Source: Arthrobacter sp. Alg241-R88
GTDB lineage: Bacteria; Actinomycetota; Actinomycetes; Actinomycetales; Micrococcaceae
Direction: 5' to 3'
Assembly: GCF_900537115.1 (NCBI RefSeq)
Contig: NZ_UNRG01000010.1
Span: 62,001-126,000 of the forward strand
Length of the DNA stretch: 64,000 nt
Shown here piece by piece: positions 1 to 7,967 of the stretch. Made by a program: the position numbers and the translations under genes. Under the pieces are notes generated by a model. That model was given only the letters and a program-made list of their open reading frames with translations, was not told the origin of the DNA and searched no databases. Positions within the stretch are counted from its first letter, which is position 1; each line of letters opens with the position of its first letter.

Positions 1-189
1 AGTGCTGCGGTGCAAGCCTTCGCGAAGGCTCCCACCTCGCCGGCACTTCCCAGTAAACAACCAAGCGAAGCGGGAAACACGAGTAGGCGATACCCGTTAC
101 TTCAGGCCCACCGTACCCACCTAAGCCCAGCTATGTAGTTCCACCTAAGCCCCTACAGGCTCTGTCCAGGCTCAACCCTCCAAAACCGC
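1..189. other. Left-edge non-coding stretch
   Basis: No convincing coding frame is seen on either strand. It holds a 16-bp perfect palindrome (AGCCTTCGCGAAGGCT, 15-30) and a 12-bp direct repeat CCACCTAAGCCC at 117-128 and 141-152. Their function is unknown. The stretch could be the tail of a gene outside the window. Confidence 0.4.
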
Positions 190-229
190 GAAGAGCCCCA
201 CCCTCGATTGATCGAGGATGGGGCTCTTC
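190..229. terminator. Rho-independent-type hairpin after the secreted nuclease gene
   Basis: A 19-bp stem with one mismatch (arms 190-208 and 211-229) and a 2-base loop lies 10 bases beyond the stop codon of the leftward nuclease gene. Position and stem length fit a terminator. The arms begin GAAGAGCCCC and end GGGGCTCTTC. There is no strong T-run, which is common for terminators in high-GC actinobacteria. Confidence 0.75.
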
Positions 230-238
230 ACTGCTTGC

Positions 239-2356
239 TTAACCTTCGCAGGCGATACCGTCGGAGTCCGCATCCAGCGCGGAGCGGTAGCCGGGCTGCC
301 AACTGTAAAGTGGCGCTTTCCCTGCATTACGCACCGCAGTGCAGTTCGCATAGTAGACCGGAGCGGGGGCTGGAGCCGGCACCGGTGCGGGTGCGGGGGC
401 TGGAGCGGGTGCAGGTGCGGGGGCAGGAGCCGGTGCAGGCTTGTAGGCGTCAGACGCGTACTCGATGCTCACGCTGCCGGAGCGCCACGTGATGCGGCCG
501 CCCTGGTAGTCCTGTGAGTAGCCGCCACCACTGGCACCATACTCATTGGTTGTCGGGTAACCCAGACGGCCACCTTCGGAGCCCTGGCCCACCCAGGCAC
601 CCCTGATGCCACCAGTCATGACGCGCGCGCCCGAAGCCGGAGACCAGACAACTTCTCCACCTTGGAAGTACTGCTTCGCGCCGCCTCCTACGAGGCCACC
701 GACCTCATCCGATGTTGGGTAGCCAAGCCCGCTGTTGGGTCCGCCGGCGTTGATCCACGTCTGGCCGATGCCGCCCTTGATGAAGCGGGAGCCGGTGGCA
801 GGTGACCAGACAATCTGACCGTACTGGAACGCCTGGGTCACGCCTCCGTTAGCAGTGGCGTACTCGTTCGTGGTGGGGTAACCAAGGCCGCTGAGTGGGC
901 CTCCTACCTTGTCCCACGTAGCGCCGATGCCACCCTTGGTGATGCGGGAGCCCGTTGCGGCGTTCCAGGAAATTTTGCCGTACTGAAAGCCTTGCATAAC
1001 ACCGCCGAGCATTGGAGCGTACTCATCTGTTGTTGGATAACCGAGACCACTGAGCGGGCCGCCTGCATTGTCCCAGGTGACACCGATGCCGCCCTTTGTG
1101 ATCCTCGAACCCGTTGCAGGATTCCAGGAGATCTTGCCGAACTGGAAGTTCTGCATCACGCCGCCAGCCATCGGGGCATACTCGTCAGAGGTCGGGTAGC
1201 CAAGGTCGCTGTTTTGGGCACCGATCGAATTCCATACGGTGTTGATACCGCCGATGACCATGTACGCGCCGTACTGCTGGAGGTAGGCGATAGTGCCACG
1301 TTCAAAGAACTGGTAGGACCCGCCGAAACGCTGGTTTGCGAACTCCTGGGAGGTGGAAGAACCCAACACCCCCGCTGCTGCTGCATGTTTGTCGGCAATA
1401 GCGCCTTGCACTAAGTACGTTCTGTCGGCAGTCGGCTCGGAGGTGCCGGCCTTCTCCGGGTAGTACAACGTGTCGTAGCCGCAACTTCCAAGGGACAGGA
1501 TCCGCTCGATCCCGTAGTACTCGTCTTGATCGACAGCCAGATTCCAGCGGTACTTAACCTTCAGCCAGGCGGTCGCGTACCTGCACCAAACTGTTGGGTC
1601 TGCCGGCAGCCAACTGGTGGGGTCATGATCGCTCTTGCTCTGGTTGATAGCCGAAGGTACCGCTTCCAGGGATTCGTCGATCACCATGTCATTCGCGAAG
1701 GCACGGCGCTGCTCCGGCGTCCAATAGGCAGCGCCCGAGTCCCACGCCTCCGACAGGGCAACAAAGTGGTCGATCTCGATTTGGGAGGCATCGTATGCCG
1801 TTCCGCCGCCGTACCAACCAGTCCACTGGCCGGCAGTTACTGTGCAGCCCGCGCCCACCGTGGCTGGGACCTGCGATTCTGCTATCAGGACTTCTTTACG
1901 TGTGTGGCAGCCATTCCCATCAGCATCAATCCAATGCTCAAACAGGTCCCGGTCGTACTGCACCGTTGACTCAGGCAGAACCTTCAGCGAGCCCAAGAGC
2001 CCGGAGACCTGGCCGAACGTGGTGCCGGATTCGCTGGCCGCGTTCAGGCTTTCAGCCGAGGCCACCACCTGAGGTGCCTCCGATGTTACGTGCGGCGCCG
2101 GTTCCGCGATGGCAGCAGCGGGGGCGCTGGGCTCTTCCGTCGGTGCCGGCTTGCTTGCCTCTGCGACGGGAGGCGCCACCGGGGTTTCAGCCGAAGCCGT
2201 TCCCGTTTCGGCGGGTGGATTGGTTGGTTCCGTAGCCTGCTCGTTGGTTACGGTGGTGGTTGGTGCTGCTATCGCCGGTGCAATGGATCCGATGCTGGAT
2301 GCTGCAATGGCAAGTGAAGCAGCGGCAGCGAGAAGCCGCCTCTGAGAGACCCCCAT
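239..2356 (-). CDS. Secreted HNH-type (DUF1524-like) nuclease with LGFP repeats and Excalibur domain
   Basis: This 705-residue exported protein starts with a signal peptide (about residues 1-31, ending APAIAA). A Pro/Ala/Glu-rich linker follows to about 120. Residues 130-295 form a DUF1524/GmrSD-C-like HNH nuclease domain, recognised by IEIDHFVALSEAWDSGA (D196, H197) and INQSKSDHDPTSWLP. About five LGFP repeats (315-655, GLGYPTxDE motifs) follow; in actinobacteria these bind the cell envelope. A Pro-Ala repeat linker leads to a C-terminal Excalibur Ca2+-binding motif, DADSDGIACE. LGFP and Excalibur modules suggest retention at the cell wall with the nuclease outside. Substrate (extracellular DNA for nutrition, or a rival's DNA) cannot be read from sequence. 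The gene is monocistronic with a terminator behind it, and its base composition is less GC-rich than the paa genes. Confidence 0.88.
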   Translation of the reverse strand: MGVSQRRLLAAAASLAIAASSIGSIAPAIAAPTTTVTNEQATEPTNPPAETGTASAETPVAPPVAEASKPAPTEEPSAPAAAIAEPAPHVTSEAPQVVASAESLNAASESGTTFGQVSGLLGSLKVLPESTVQYDRDLFEHWIDADGNGCHTRKEVLIAESQVPATVGAGCTVTAGQWTGWYGGGTAYDASQIEIDHFVALSEAWDSGAAYWTPEQRRAFANDMVIDESLEAVPSAINQSKSDHDPTSWLPADPTVWCRYATAWLKVKYRWNLAVDQDEYYGIERILSLGSCGYDTLYYPEKAGTSEPTADRTYLVQGAIADKHAAAAGVLGSSTSQEFANQRFGGSYQFFERGTIAYLQQYGAYMVIGGINTVWNSIGAQNSDLGYPTSDEYAPMAGGVMQNFQFGKISWNPATGSRITKGGIGVTWDNAGGPLSGLGYPTTDEYAPMLGGVMQGFQYGKISWNAATGSRITKGGIGATWDKVGGPLSGLGYPTTNEYATANGGVTQAFQYGQIVWSPATGSRFIKGGIGQTWINAGGPNSGLGYPTSDEVGGLVGGGAKQYFQGGEVVWSPASGARVMTGGIRGAWVGQGSEGGRLGYPTTNEYGASGGGYSQDYQGGRITWRSGSVSIEYASDAYKPAPAPAPAPAPAPAPAPAPVPAPAPAPVYYANCTAVRNAGKAPLYSWQPGYRSALDADSDGIACEG

Positions 2357-2671
2357 GTAGATTCTTTCTCATAGTGCTGCCACGGCGCATCGAGAGTGAT
2401 TGAGGATCCTTGGCTGCGGAAGTAACGGACTCGTTAGTTCCCCAGCGGATGCTGATTTGGTGACGAAGCTCGTCCCACGTCAACCCGTCGATTTGCCGCT
2501 TACCCGGCCTGATAGTGCTTACCTGTTCCGTGCAGCGTGCTTTGAACTGGTTAATCCAGCCTCGCCAACTCTTTCGAAGTTGGATCAAGATCGACGCAGC
2601 CCAAACGCAAGGTTGGCTCAAGATCTCTGCCCAGGATGGCAGAGGTCAACCACCGGGTGGTCTGGACAGGC
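2357..2671. other. Intergenic region between nuclease and paa operon
   Basis: No supported gene lies in these 315 bases. The left part must hold the promoter of the leftward nuclease gene. A small hairpin (ACCAC/GTGGT, 2648-2660) lies 11 bases beyond the stop codon of the paaG-like gene and is a weak terminator candidate. Open frames here lack actinobacterial codon bias. Confidence 0.5.
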
Positions 2672-3451
2672 TCAACCCCGGAACTGCGGCTCGCGCTTTT
2701 CCTGGAATGCCCGGAAACCCTCGGCATAGTCGTCCGTTTTGCACAGACGTGCCTGCTCGGCGTTCTCCTCGGCCATGGCTTCCCACAGGCCCAACCGCTG
2801 GTCCCTGATGTGCGCCACCAGCTCCTTGCTGGCGATAAAGGCACCAGTGGCGCCGCGGGCCACCTTCGCCACAATCCCCCGCGTCGTCTCCAGCAGCTCG
2901 TCCGCCGGCATGGCCCGGCTGAACAACCCCTGCGCCACGGCCTCGGTGCCGCTGATCAGCTCCGCCGTGTAGATCAGGTCCAGGGTCCGGTGCATCCCCA
3001 GCCGCTCCGTGAAGTACCAGTGCCCGCCCGAATCCAGCGTGGCCCCGAGCTTGGCGAAGGGCGAGCCGAACTTCGCATTCTCCGCCACGTACACCACGTC
3101 CGTGGCCAGCAGCAGCCCCAGCCCCACGCCCAAGCAGGCCCCGTGGGCCGCCGCGAACGAGGGAGCCGGGAACGCACTCATCTTCTTCAGCAGCGGCTCC
3201 ACCAGCCCGCCCAGATACGCGGCGGCGTCGTCATTCTCCGGCGTCACGTTCTGGATGTCCCGGCCGGCGCAGAAGGCGCGGCCCTCTCCCCTCAGCAGCA
3301 ACGCCCGCACCTCACCGCGGGCGGCGGCGGCAGCAGCGTCGTCGTACGCCTGGGACAAATCCGCCAGCGCCTGCTCATCCAGCGAGTTCAGCTTGTGCGG
3401 TGCGTCCAGGACCACTTCGGCCACGCCGTTGTTGATGGAGAGGGAAATCAT
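2672..3451 (-). CDS. paaG: Enoyl-CoA hydratase/isomerase family protein, PaaG-like
   Basis: A 259-residue crotonase-fold protein, last gene of the leftward phenylacetate operon. Typical crotonase features are the oxyanion segment AFCAGRD (59-65) and the AAHGACLG loop (101-108). The two catalytic glutamates of true hydratases are absent: GVGLGLLLATD replaces the GGGCELA type, and FGSPFAKLG replaces FGQPE. An aspartate, D140 in TLDSGGHW, sits where PaaG isomerases use Asp. The protein is therefore likely the isomerase turning ring-1,2-epoxyphenylacetyl-CoA into oxepin-CoA rather than a hydratase. It starts 24 bases after the paaE stop with an AAGGAG Shine-Dalgarno. The alternative, another paa-associated crotonase (PaaF or PaaB-type hydratase), is less consistent with the residues. 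Confidence 0.8.
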   Translation of the reverse strand: MISLSINNGVAEVVLDAPHKLNSLDEQALADLSQAYDDAAAAAARGEVRALLLRGEGRAFCAGRDIQNVTPENDDAAAYLGGLVEPLLKKMSAFPAPSFAAAHGACLGVGLGLLLATDVVYVAENAKFGSPFAKLGATLDSGGHWYFTERLGMHRTLDLIYTAELISGTEAVAQGLFSRAMPADELLETTRGIVAKVARGATGAFIASKELVAHIRDQRLGLWEAMAEENAEQARLCKTDDYAEGFRAFQEKREPQFRG

Positions 3452-3475
3452 GGAACTCCTTGCGGTTGAAAAGAC

Positions 3476-4717
3476 TTAGACGTCGAAGTCGACGGTGACT
3501 TCCTTGCTGGTGGGGTGGCTCTGGCAGGTCAGCACATAGCCCTTGTCCAGCTCATCCTGCTCCAGCGCATAGTTTTCGTCCATGGTCACGCTGCCGGTGA
3601 CCACCTTGGCGCGGCATGTGCCGCACACTCCCCCGGCGCACGCGAACGGCACATCCGGGCGGACCCGCAGGGCGGCGTTGAGGATGGACTCGCGGGCGTG
3701 GGTGGGGCTGGCCACCTCGCCCTGCAGGCCGTCCAGCTTGAACGTGATCTTGTACGTCTCCTTGGACTCGTCCACCACCACGGGACGGCCCGCGTGCCCC
3801 TCCGGCTTGTCCGGCTTGCCGCTCGTGAACAGCTCGAACCGGATGTTCTCCGGTTTCACGCCGCGCTCGGCCAGGGTGTCCCGGCACAGCTGCACCAGCT
3901 CGAACGGCCCGCACAGGAACCACTCGTCCACATCGTCGGCGTGGATGGCCGTGCCCAGCAGCTGCTGGAGCTTCTCGGCGTCGATCCTCCCGCTCAGCAG
4001 CGGCGCGATCCGCTGCTCGCGGGACAGCACGTGGTGGATGGCCAGCCGCTGCGGATACTTGTCCTTCAGGTCCGCAAGCTCCTCCAGGAACATCACGTCC
4101 ATGGCGGCCTTGTTGGCATAGATCAGGTCGAACCGCGACTCCGGGTTGGCGGCCAGAAGTGTCCGGGCGATCGCTATCACCGGGGTGATGCCGCTGCCGG
4201 CCGCGATGGCCACAAAGCTCGCTTCCCCGTGGGAGGCGACATCCCCTGCCAGCTCCTCCGGGTTGTTCATGGAGTTCATGCGGTTCTGCTCCACCGCCTG
4301 GCCGTCCCGGCCGTGCCGCGACACGAACGCGCCCATGGGGCTCATCACGTCCAGCGTGTCCCCGGCCTTCAGCTCGGCGTTGGCCCAGGTGGAGAACAGC
4401 CCGCCCAGGTCCTTCTTCACCGCCACCCGGATCTCGCTGCTGCCGTCCGCGAAGCTGCGCGGCTCGGCGCAGATGGAGTAGCTGCGGCGCACCTCGTGCA
4501 GCTCGCCGGTCTCATCCGGCAGCTTGGTGCGCAGGGCCACGTACTGGCCGGGCAGGTAGTCGAACTGGCCAGCGAGCTCTTGGGGGACGTGGAAGGCCAC
4601 CTCGATGGCGTCCTCGGTGAGCCGGCGCACCTCCTTCACCGCGAGGGTGTGGAAGGACGGACGACGGCGGCCGGTGGCCTGCGCCGTCTCTGCGGCGGTC
4701 TGGCGGACAACAGGCAT
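3476..4717 (-). CDS. paaE: 1,2-phenylacetyl-CoA epoxidase reductase subunit PaaE
   Basis: This 413-residue reductase passes electrons from NADPH to the diiron oxygenase PaaA. An FAD-binding ferredoxin-reductase domain comes first (about 20-150; LPGQYVALR and RRSYSICAEP bind flavin). An NAD(P)-binding domain follows (about 165-300; AIAAGSGITPVIAIA and FLCGPFELV). The C-terminal plant-type 2Fe-2S domain (about 320-413) has Cys ligands in CAGGVCGTC plus a distal Cys in LTCQSHP. A stretch at about 140-160 (VEQNRMNSMNNPEELAG) looks like a genus-level insertion between the FAD and NAD domains. It lies 9 bases after paaD and is cotranscribed with the epoxidase genes. Confidence 0.95.
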   Translation of the reverse strand: MPVVRQTAAETAQATGRRRPSFHTLAVKEVRRLTEDAIEVAFHVPQELAGQFDYLPGQYVALRTKLPDETGELHEVRRSYSICAEPRSFADGSSEIRVAVKKDLGGLFSTWANAELKAGDTLDVMSPMGAFVSRHGRDGQAVEQNRMNSMNNPEELAGDVASHGEASFVAIAAGSGITPVIAIARTLLAANPESRFDLIYANKAAMDVMFLEELADLKDKYPQRLAIHHVLSREQRIAPLLSGRIDAEKLQQLLGTAIHADDVDEWFLCGPFELVQLCRDTLAERGVKPENIRFELFTSGKPDKPEGHAGRPVVVDESKETYKITFKLDGLQGEVASPTHARESILNAALRVRPDVPFACAGGVCGTCRAKVVTGSVTMDENYALEQDELDKGYVLTCQSHPTSKEVTVDFDV

Positions 4718-4726
4718 GGGGCTTCC

Positions 4727-5257
4727 TTACAGCACTTTGAAGTAGTCGAACGGTTCCTTGCAGTCCTGGCACACATACAGCGCCTTGCAGGAGGTGGAGC
4801 CGAAGCGGGTGAGTTCCTTGGTGTTCAGGCTGGCGCACTGCGGGCATTTCACAGCCATGCTCAGGCGGATGGGGCCGGCGTGGCGGGCTGCTCCTGCCTT
4901 GCCCGACGGCGGTGCGATGCCGTACTCCTGCAGCTTCGCCTTTCCGGCGTCCGTCATCCAGTCCGTGGTCCAGGCCGGGGCGAGTACCAGGTCCACCTCG
5001 ACGTCTGTGTAGCCCTCCTTGGCGAAGGCTGCCTTGAGGTCGTCGCGGATGGCGTCCATGGCGGGGCAGCCCGAGTAGGTGGGGGTGATGGTGACCCTGA
5101 CCTGTTCTCCTGCCACCTGCACGTCCCGCAGGATCCCCAGGTCCTCGATGGTGAGCACGGGGATCTCCGGATCGCAGACGGTGGCGGCGATGTCCCACGC
5201 CGTTTGCCGGGGAGTGCGGGTCCGGGTTTCAAAGTCGGAGATGTACATGGCCTTCAC
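4727..5257 (-). CDS. paaD: Phenylacetyl-CoA epoxidase assembly factor PaaD
   Basis: A 176-residue MIP18/DUF59-family protein, probably helping Fe-S cluster or metal insertion into the epoxidase complex. The DUF59 domain (about 18-95) includes CDPEIPVLTIEDLG and the SGCPAM segment. A C-terminal zinc ribbon with CPQC and CQDC pairs (about 138-170) is typical of PaaD (also called PaaJ). The start is a GTG at 5257 overlapping the paaC stop (GTGA), indicating translational coupling. An ATG three codons in (5248) is an alternative. Confidence 0.93.
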   Translation of the reverse strand: MKAMYISDFETRTRTPRQTAWDIAATVCDPEIPVLTIEDLGILRDVQVAGEQVRVTITPTYSGCPAMDAIRDDLKAAFAKEGYTDVEVDLVLAPAWTTDWMTDAGKAKLQEYGIAPPSGKAGAARHAGPIRLSMAVKCPQCASLNTKELTRFGSTSCKALYVCQDCKEPFDYFKVL

Positions 5258-6174
5258 CAGCTGGCTCCGGGATGCTCGCGCGCCAGCACCTGCATCTCGG
5301 CCAGGATGTAGCCTAGGTGCTCCGAGTGCTTGCCGTGCCGGCCGCCACCGGGGGCCGCCGGGACGTCCGGCACCTCCAGTTCGGCCTCTTTGAGGACTTC
5401 GCCACTGAGCCGGTCAAAGTCCTCCCGCAGGCTGGAAGGCGCGACGGCGGCGCCTGCCTCGGCGAGCCTTTGCGTTAGCTCGTCGTCCTGGAACAGTTCG
5501 TTGACGTACGGCCACATCAGCCGGAGGCCGTGGATCATTCTGCGGCGGGACTCTTCGGTGCCGCCGGCCAGGCGGAGGATCCACTGGGCGCTGTGGTCCC
5601 GGTGGTAGTCCACTTCCTTCACGGCCTTGGCCGCGATGGCTGCGAGCGTGGCGTCAGTTGATTCAGTGAGCCGGCGGTACAGCTCGAACTGGTAGTAGCT
5701 CACGATGAACTGCCGGGCGATGGTCACCGCGAAGTCGCCGTTGGGCTGTTCGAACAGCTGGACACTGCGGAACTCGTGCTCACGGCGGAAGTAGGCGAGG
5801 TCGTCCTCACTTTTCCCCCAGGCGCCGCCGGCGTAGCTGAGGAAGCTTCGGGCGTGGCCCAGCTGGTCCAGGGCGATGTTGCCTAGGGCCACGTCCTCTT
5901 CCAGCTCGGGGGCGCGGGAGATCCAGTGGCCCAGGCGCTGGGCGAGGATCAGGGCGTCGTCGCCGAGCCTCAGTGCGTATTCTGCGACTTCCTCTGACGG
6001 CTTGGCCAGGCCGGTCCGGACCTCGAGGGCGATGTCCTCCGGGCGGAGCGCGTTGCCGGGCGTGATGCGGGTGGCGCTCGCGTTGGAGTCGCCACTGCCC
6101 GATGGGCCGGCCACGCCGGTGGAGATATCTCCATGGCCTGAGTTCTCGGTGGTCCGGGTGGTTTCGGGGATCAC
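5254..6174 (-). CDS. paaC: 1,2-phenylacetyl-CoA epoxidase structural subunit PaaC
   Basis: This 306-residue ferritin-like subunit scaffolds PaaA in the ring-epoxidising multicomponent monooxygenase. The helical-bundle core runs from about residue 45 to 290, with family motifs such as ALRLGDDALILAQRLGHW, NIALDQLGHAR and EVDYHRDHSAQW. The first 40 residues are Gly/Ser/Thr-rich and look disordered; they are longer than in proteobacterial PaaC (about 250 aa in E. coli). The GTG start at 6174 overlaps the paaB stop (GTGA). A second in-frame start further in would give a more typical length. Confidence 0.93.
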   Translation of the reverse strand: MIPETTRTTENSGHGDISTGVAGPSGSGDSNASATRITPGNALRPEDIALEVRTGLAKPSEEVAEYALRLGDDALILAQRLGHWISRAPELEEDVALGNIALDQLGHARSFLSYAGGAWGKSEDDLAYFRREHEFRSVQLFEQPNGDFAVTIARQFIVSYYQFELYRRLTESTDATLAAIAAKAVKEVDYHRDHSAQWILRLAGGTEESRRRMIHGLRLMWPYVNELFQDDELTQRLAEAGAAVAPSSLREDFDRLSGEVLKEAELEVPDVPAAPGGGRHGKHSEHLGYILAEMQVLAREHPGASW

Positions 6175-6653
6175 AGGTGCTTCACCCCTTCGCTCTTGGT
6201 GTAGTACGTGGCGTGCCGGTAGTCCTTGCCCTGCGGTGACTCGAAGAACGATCCCTTGGCGTCCGGGTCACTTGCGGCGATGGCTTCAGCCGGGACAACC
6301 CAAATGGAGACGCCCTCGTTGCGGCGGGTGTAGAGATCGCGGGCGTTGCGCAGGGCCATGGCGGCATCCGGTGCGTGCAGGCTTCCGGCGTGGACGTGGC
6401 TCAGGCCGCGGCTGGACCGGACGAATACCTCCCAAAGGCCCCAGGCGCCGCGGTCATGAGTTTCGGCAGGCATCGGTCCGGCGGCGGGCTGGATCGAGGG
6501 AACCTGGTTCTCGGAGGCCCGGGTTGTTGCGGCGGCCTTCGCCTCGGCGGCGGCTGCCTCGGGGGTGGGGGCGCCGGCCGGAACCTGCTCCGCGCCGCGG
6601 ATCACTTCACTGGCCGAACTTGCGGGGACTTCCGGGTTGCCGTGGGGGCTCAT
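6171..6653 (-). CDS. paaB: 1,2-phenylacetyl-CoA epoxidase subunit PaaB with long N-terminal extension
   Basis: PaaB is the small bridging subunit of the epoxidase. The conserved domain is confined to about residues 68-160 ([26 protein letters not shown] and the downstream YTRRNEG and WVVPAEAI segments). The start used is the ATG at 6653, which overlaps the paaA stop as ATGA. This gives 160 residues, against about 95 in E. coli. The extra 65 residues are Ala/Glu/Pro-rich and low-complexity ([15 protein letters not shown]). The frame stays open further upstream to 6842, but that part lies inside paaA and is taken as an artefact. Confidence 0.88.
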   Translation of the reverse strand: MSPHGNPEVPASSASEVIRGAEQVPAGAPTPEAAAAEAKAAATTRASENQVPSIQPAAGPMPAETHDRGAWGLWEVFVRSSRGLSHVHAGSLHAPDAAMALRNARDLYTRRNEGVSIWVVPAEAIAASDPDAKGSFFESPQGKDYRHATYYTKSEGVKHL

Positions 6654-7666
6654 GCTGCGTATTCCTTCGTCTTCATTGACTGTTTTGCCCGCTGTTTGTC
6701 CGCATAGGCGGACGCTGCCTCGCGGACCCAGGCGCCGTCGTCGTGCGCTTGCCTGCGGCGTTCCAGACGCTGGGAGTTGCAGGGGCCGCGGCCGGCCAGG
6801 ACTTCCTGGAACTCGTGCCAGTCCAGCGGACCGTGCTCCCACTTTTTGGTGTCCTCGTTGTAGCGGATCTGGTCATCGGGGAGGGTGAGGCCCAGGACCC
6901 GAACCTGCTCCACCATCATGCCCACGAAGCGGCTGCGGAGTTCATCGTTGCTGAAGCGCTTGATGTTCCAGGCCATGGACTGCTTGGAGTTGGGCGAATC
7001 ATCGTCCGGCGGGCCGAACATCATCAGGGACGGGGCGTACCAGCGGTTCACGGCGTCCTGGGCCATCTGCTTCTGCTCAGGGGTGCCGTTGGAGAGTTCG
7101 AGGAGGATCTCGAAGCCCTGGCGCTGGTGGAAGGACTCTTCCTTGCAGATGCGGACCATGGCGCGGCCGTAGGGGCCGTAGGAGGCGCGGCAGAGCGGGA
7201 CCTGGTTGCAGATGGCGGCACCGTCCACCAGCCAGCCGATGGCACCCATGTCCGCCCAGGTGAGCGCCGGGTAGTTGAAGATGCTCGAGTACCGTGCCTT
7301 GCCGGCGATGAGGTCTTCCATCATCTTGTCCCTTGTTTGGCCAAGGGTTTCGGCGGCGCTGTAGAGGTAGAGCCCGTGGCCGGCCTCGTCCTGGACCTTG
7401 GCCATGAGGATGGCCTTGCGCTTCAGGCTGGGAGCGCGGGAAATCCAGTTGGCCTCCGGCTGCATGCCGATGATCTCCGAGTGCGCGTGCTGGGAGATCT
7501 GGCGCAGCAGCGTCTTGCGGTACGGCGCCGGCATCCAGTCTTTGGGCTCGATCCGGGAATCCTCGGCCATGACCCGGTCAAAGTTGGCCTTGCCTGCCGC
7601 TTCTTCCGCCGAGAGCTCCTCCGGGGATAGCTCAGCTGGCACTGACTGCAAGTTCTGCGCTGCCAT
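6650..7666 (-). CDS. paaA: 1,2-phenylacetyl-CoA epoxidase catalytic subunit PaaA
   Basis: This 338-residue diiron oxygenase epoxidises the aromatic ring of phenylacetyl-CoA, the committing step of aerobic phenylacetate breakdown. Carboxylate/His ligand motifs of the ferritin-like core are visible: [19 protein letters not shown] and [15 protein letters not shown]. The ending [24 protein letters not shown] is typical of PaaA. It is first gene of the operon, with GGAG spaced before ATG 7666. No paaK ligase, paaZ, paaH or paaJ is seen here; the rest of the pathway must be encoded elsewhere. Confidence 0.96.
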   Translation of the reverse strand: MAAQNLQSVPAELSPEELSAEEAAGKANFDRVMAEDSRIEPKDWMPAPYRKTLLRQISQHAHSEIIGMQPEANWISRAPSLKRKAILMAKVQDEAGHGLYLYSAAETLGQTRDKMMEDLIAGKARYSSIFNYPALTWADMGAIGWLVDGAAICNQVPLCRASYGPYGRAMVRICKEESFHQRQGFEILLELSNGTPEQKQMAQDAVNRWYAPSLMMFGPPDDDSPNSKQSMAWNIKRFSNDELRSRFVGMMVEQVRVLGLTLPDDQIRYNEDTKKWEHGPLDWHEFQEVLAGRGPCNSQRLERRRQAHDDGAWVREAASAYADKQRAKQSMKTKEYAA

Positions 7667-7710
7667 GGTTGCTCCTATGCAAAGACCTTCTGGGACGTGC
7701 CGAATTATTT

Positions 7711-7755
7711 ACCGACCGTTCGTTCAGGATATGCGGAAGCGTTCCAGACCGTCAA
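7711..7755 (-). promoter_or_regulatory. paa operon promoter overlapped by a PaaR-like operator
   Basis: On the minus strand, TTGACG (7755-7750) and TATCCT (7731-7726) are 18 bases apart and make a good -35/-10 pair about 60 bases before paaA. An imperfect palindrome covers the -10 box: ACCGACCGTTCGTT at 7711-7724 continues to 7732. It resembles, from memory, the ACNGACCGNNCG-type site of the TetR-family repressor PaaR of actinobacteria. Repression in the absence of phenylacetyl-CoA is the expected logic. The regulator gene is not in the window. Confidence 0.65.
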
Positions 7756-7778
7756 GCGCGTTCGCCCCCTCCCCTGCG

Positions 7779-7842
7779 ACGCTCTCTCACTTAACGCGGC
7801 CTTTTCCCAAACGCTCTCTCACTTAATGCGGCCTTTCCCCCG
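7779..7842. repeat. Two-unit 32-bp-period repeat (core ACGCTCTCTCACTT)
   Basis: Two units start at 7779 and 7811, exactly 32 bases apart. Each reads ACGCTCTCTCACTTAA, then YGCGGCC and a pyrimidine/C run. The second unit shares a 19-bp exact match (7806-7824, beginning CCCAAACGCTC) with the reverse complement of 39849-39867. The array lies between the paaA promoter and the LysM gene. It has no hairpin strong enough to be a terminator. Its role is unknown. Confidence 0.8.
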
Positions 7843-7967
7843 ACGCGCCATCACCTCCCGCACGAGGTGCGCGCCGCCGTCGTACGCCTTGTCCTGCCTA
7901 TAAAGCTCATCAACTATGCTCGGGTGTGGCCTGACGGACCTTGCGCATGGCTTTTTGGGGGGAATGT

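Noticed and set aside
15-30. 16-bp palindrome as a replication or attachment site
   Set aside because: A single palindrome with no associated gene; no support for either role.
3515-5311. 598-codon open frame on the plus strand opposite paaE-paaD
   Set aside because: It is the antisense shadow of well-supported paa genes; high GC removes stop codons. No ribosome site and no family motif.
6653-6842. Longer start for paaB inside paaA
   Set aside because: Would overlap paaA by 190 bases and adds Arg/Pro-rich residues; the ATGA overlap at 6650-6653 is the natural start.
7779-7842. CRISPR-like array
   Set aside because: Only two (and three at 39819) units; the sequence between cores is conserved, not unique, and no cas gene is seen.
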